NCBI GenBank assembly: GCA_023457895.1
Contig: JAEXAY010000055.1
Span: 1-54,726 of the forward strand
Length of the DNA stretch: 54,726 nt
Direction: 5' to 3'
Source of the DNA: Pseudomonadota bacterium
Lineage (GTDB): Bacteria > Pseudomonadota > Alphaproteobacteria > Sphingomonadales > Sphingomonadaceae
Within the stretch, counting starts at the first letter, position 1, and each line of letters begins with the position of its first letter. The position numbers and the translations under genes are program-made. Shown one piece after another: positions 53,148-54,726 of this stretch. The notes below the pieces were generated by a model that was not told the origin of the DNA, searched no databases, and worked only from the letters and a program-made list of their open reading frames with translations.

Positions 53148-54086
53148 ATGGACCGGATTGTCGATATCGCAACCGACGGGTTGCATCTGTCCGCCTATCG
53201 CGGGCTGATGCTGCTGTCGCGCGACCGCGAAGAAATCGGGCGCGTCGCACTCGATGACGTTGCCGCCGTGATCGTCCACGCCCATGGCGTCACCTGGACC
53301 ACCAGCCTCGCGGTCGAACTGGCGGCGCGTGGTGCCGTTCTCGTCCTTTGCGCGAATAATCATGCGCCGGTCGCCTATCTCACCGCGATCGATGGGCACC
53401 ATGCCCAGAACGCGAGGCTGCGTGCGCAATGGGATGCGCCGCGCCCGCTCTTCAAGCGTGCCTGGCAGCAGATCGTCATGGCCAAGGTGCGGATGCAGGC
53501 GAGTCTGCTCGCCGCCCATGGCCGGGACGAAGCCAGCGCCCTTCAGTTTCTCTCCGACCGCGTCCGTTCGGGCGACCCGGACAATATGGAGGCGCAAGCC
53601 GCGCGCCGCTATTGGCCCGCGCTGTTCGGGCCGGACTTTCGCCGTGACCGGGCGGCGGGCGGCATCAACGGGTTGCTCAACTATGGCTATACCGTGATGC
53701 GGGCGATGGTGGCGCGATCGATCGTGGCGTCCGGGTTGCACCCCAGTATCGGACTCCATCATGCCAACCGGCTCAATGCCTTTGCCCTCGCCGACGATCT
53801 GGTCGAGCCCTTCCGGCCACTGGTCGATGCCCTTGTCCATCAGCTCAATGATGATGGCGTCGAACTGCTGGACCGCGACGCCAAGCGGCGGCTGACGGGA
53901 CTTGTCACCGCCGACCTGGAAATCGCCGGTGCGGTTTCTCCCGTCACCGTCTGTGTCCAGCGGCTGACCCAATCGCTCGCGGCGAGTTTCGAGAGCGGCC
54001 GGCTCGCGTTGCAACTGTTCATGCCGCCCTCGCCGCTCGGATGGCAGGCCATCGCGCGCCATTGTCCCGAAGGTGAAACCGTATGA
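53148..54086 (+). CDS. cas1: CRISPR integrase Cas1
   Basis: A 312-aa Cas1 that, with Cas2, inserts new spacers. The N-terminal beta domain (RIVDIATDGLHLSAYRGLML) is followed by the helical catalytic domain, with E148 (DPDNMEAQAARRYW), H205 (IGLHHANRLNAF) and E220 (ADDLVEPF), which match the active-site numbering of type II Cas1. AGGGG lies before ATG 53148; the frame opens at 53115. The intact active site suggests that the locus can still adapt. Confidence 0.97.
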   Translation: MDRIVDIATDGLHLSAYRGLMLLSRDREEIGRVALDDVAAVIVHAHGVTWTTSLAVELAARGAVLVLCANNHAPVAYLTAIDGHHAQNARLRAQWDAPRPLFKRAWQQIVMAKVRMQASLLAAHGRDEASALQFLSDRVRSGDPDNMEAQAARRYWPALFGPDFRRDRAAGGINGLLNYGYTVMRAMVARSIVASGLHPSIGLHHANRLNAFALADDLVEPFRPLVDALVHQLNDDGVELLDRDAKRRLTGLVTADLEIAGAVSPVTVCVQRLTQSLAASFESGRLALQLFMPPSPLGWQAIARHCPEGETV

Positions 54087-54445
54087 CCGTCCTCATGCGC
54101 GGGCTCGACGGCAATACCCATTACAGCGGATACCGGCTTATGTGGATCTTGGTGATGTTAGACTTGCCTGTGGGCACCCGCGAGGAATCACGCGCGGCGA
54201 CGAAGTTTCGCGAATTCCTGCTCGATGAAGGGTACGAGATGAGCCAGTTTTCCATCTATGCCCGCTTCTGTTCGGGCAAGGAGCAATATGAAACCTATGT
54301 ACGGCGAATCGAATCATCGCTGCCAGAAAAGGGAGACGTTCACATTCTCGCCTTTACCGACCGGCAATATGAAAATATAATCCGTTTTTCAGGGCAGCTG
54401 CGTAAACGGCAAAGAAAAAATCCGAGTCAACTGGCGCTGTTTTGA
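54083..54445 (+). CDS. cas2: CRISPR-associated Cas2
   Basis: A 120-aa Cas2, the dimeric bridge of the Cas1-Cas2 integrase. It has the ferredoxin-like fold pattern MWILVMLDLPVGTREESRAA, FREFLLDEGYEMSQFSIYAR and GDVHILAFTDRQYENI. The ATG overlaps the cas1 stop (ATGA). An internal ATG 57 bases later would remove an N-terminal extension of 19 residues, and could be the native start. No csn2 or cas4 gene follows, which defines subtype II-C. Confidence 0.96.
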   Translation: MTVLMRGLDGNTHYSGYRLMWILVMLDLPVGTREESRAATKFREFLLDEGYEMSQFSIYARFCSGKEQYETYVRRIESSLPEKGDVHILAFTDRQYENIIRFSGQLRKRQRKNPSQLALF

Positions 54446-54518
54446 GGAGCATGTGCGATGTTTGCAATGACCGGTGCGATCCAAAACAGGATTGAAATCA
54501 ATAATTTGGATACACACC

Positions 54519-54726
54519 GTCATAGCACTTCAGAAATCGCGGTCCAGCTGCAACGACGGGGATGAGGGATAAGGACTGGTTACGGTCATAGCACTTCAGA
54601 AATCGCGGTCCAGCTGCAACTCCACGACAATAGCCGCGCGAGGTGCTGGAGTCATAGCACTTCAGAAATCGCGGTCCAGCTGCAACGTCATTCACGCAGC
54701 GGCGATCAAGCCTTGGGTCATAGCAC
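54519..54726 (-). CRISPR. CRISPR array, first repeats (continues past window)
   Basis: Three identical 36-bp repeats (54519-54554, 54585-54620, 54651-54686) and the first 10 bases of a fourth (54717), separated by 30-bp spacers. On the crRNA strand (minus) the repeat begins GTTGCAGCTGGACCGCG and ends GAAGTGCTATGAC, closely resembling II-C repeats such as that of Neisseria. The strand is assigned from the tracrRNA anti-repeat. The array starts 73 bases after cas2. The end of each repeat (TGCTATGAC) resembles an extended -10 box, as in Neisseria, where each spacer has its own promoter. No spacer matches elsewhere in the window. Confidence 0.98.

Noticed and set aside
54519..54726. Plus-strand transcription of the CRISPR array
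   Set aside because: The anti-repeat and terminator of the tracrRNA are both on the minus strand, so it can pair only with minus-strand crRNA.

Overview
The window looks like chromosomal DNA of a high-GC alphaproteobacterium, most likely of the order Sphingomonadales. This is inferred from the sphingomonad-type TonB receptor, the pcm-tolC-popZ order, the PopZ-like protein starting GTG-GGC-GAC-ATG, and small dispersed palindromes of a kind common in that group. No organism name can be read from the sequence itself.

Layout. 1-2661: the start of a large catalase gene cut by the window edge, a small membrane protein, a histidine phosphatase and a standalone NAD(P)H-hydrate dehydratase. 2658-21333: a catabolic cluster of 16 genes. 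Thirteen lie on the minus strand: a tandem CoA-transferase, a DUF35 protein, a thiolase-fold protein without thiolase catalytic residues, a 95-aa unknown, an acyl-CoA ligase, a TetR regulator, an SDR, an aldehyde dehydrogenase, a Rieske oxygenase, a TonB receptor, a crotonase, a second CoA-transferase and an amidohydrolase. A ferredoxin and an MFS transporter (plus strand) and an alpha/beta hydrolase (minus strand) complete it. A palindrome with core GAACA-N-TGTTC recurs at three promoters (12777, 18681, 20023), which suggests one TetR regulon. The gene set suggests uptake, CoA activation, oxygenation and aldol-type side-chain cleavage of an isoprenoid- or steroid-like acid or ester; the substrate is inference.

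21408-34200: mostly housekeeping or small conserved genes (GNAT, ketoacyl synthase III, PHA-system protein, DUF962, tRNA-Gln, ilvE, a MarR regulator, lnt, metK, mmsB, popZ-like, tolC, pcm). 34664-45651: tRNA-Cys, then a stress and export block with a second catalase whose 5' end is frameshifted, a NodT/MacA/MacB-type exporter, a haem-binding DUF3365 lipoprotein, a P-type cation ATPase and a small monooxygenase-fold protein. 45951-49582: the lower meta-cleavage genes (hydratase, acylating acetaldehyde dehydrogenase, aldolase) with a divergent IclR regulator.

49612-54726: a type II-C CRISPR-Cas locus. It has a predicted tracrRNA on the minus strand, a 1078-aa Cas9, Cas1, Cas2 and the start of an array of 36-bp repeats with 30-bp spacers that runs off the window. 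There is no csn2 or cas4. The tracrRNA anti-repeat shows that mature crRNAs come from the minus strand, opposite to the cas operon.

Two genes (the SDR at 12053 and the catalase at 35056) carry apparent single-base frameshifts, which could be real or assembly errors.
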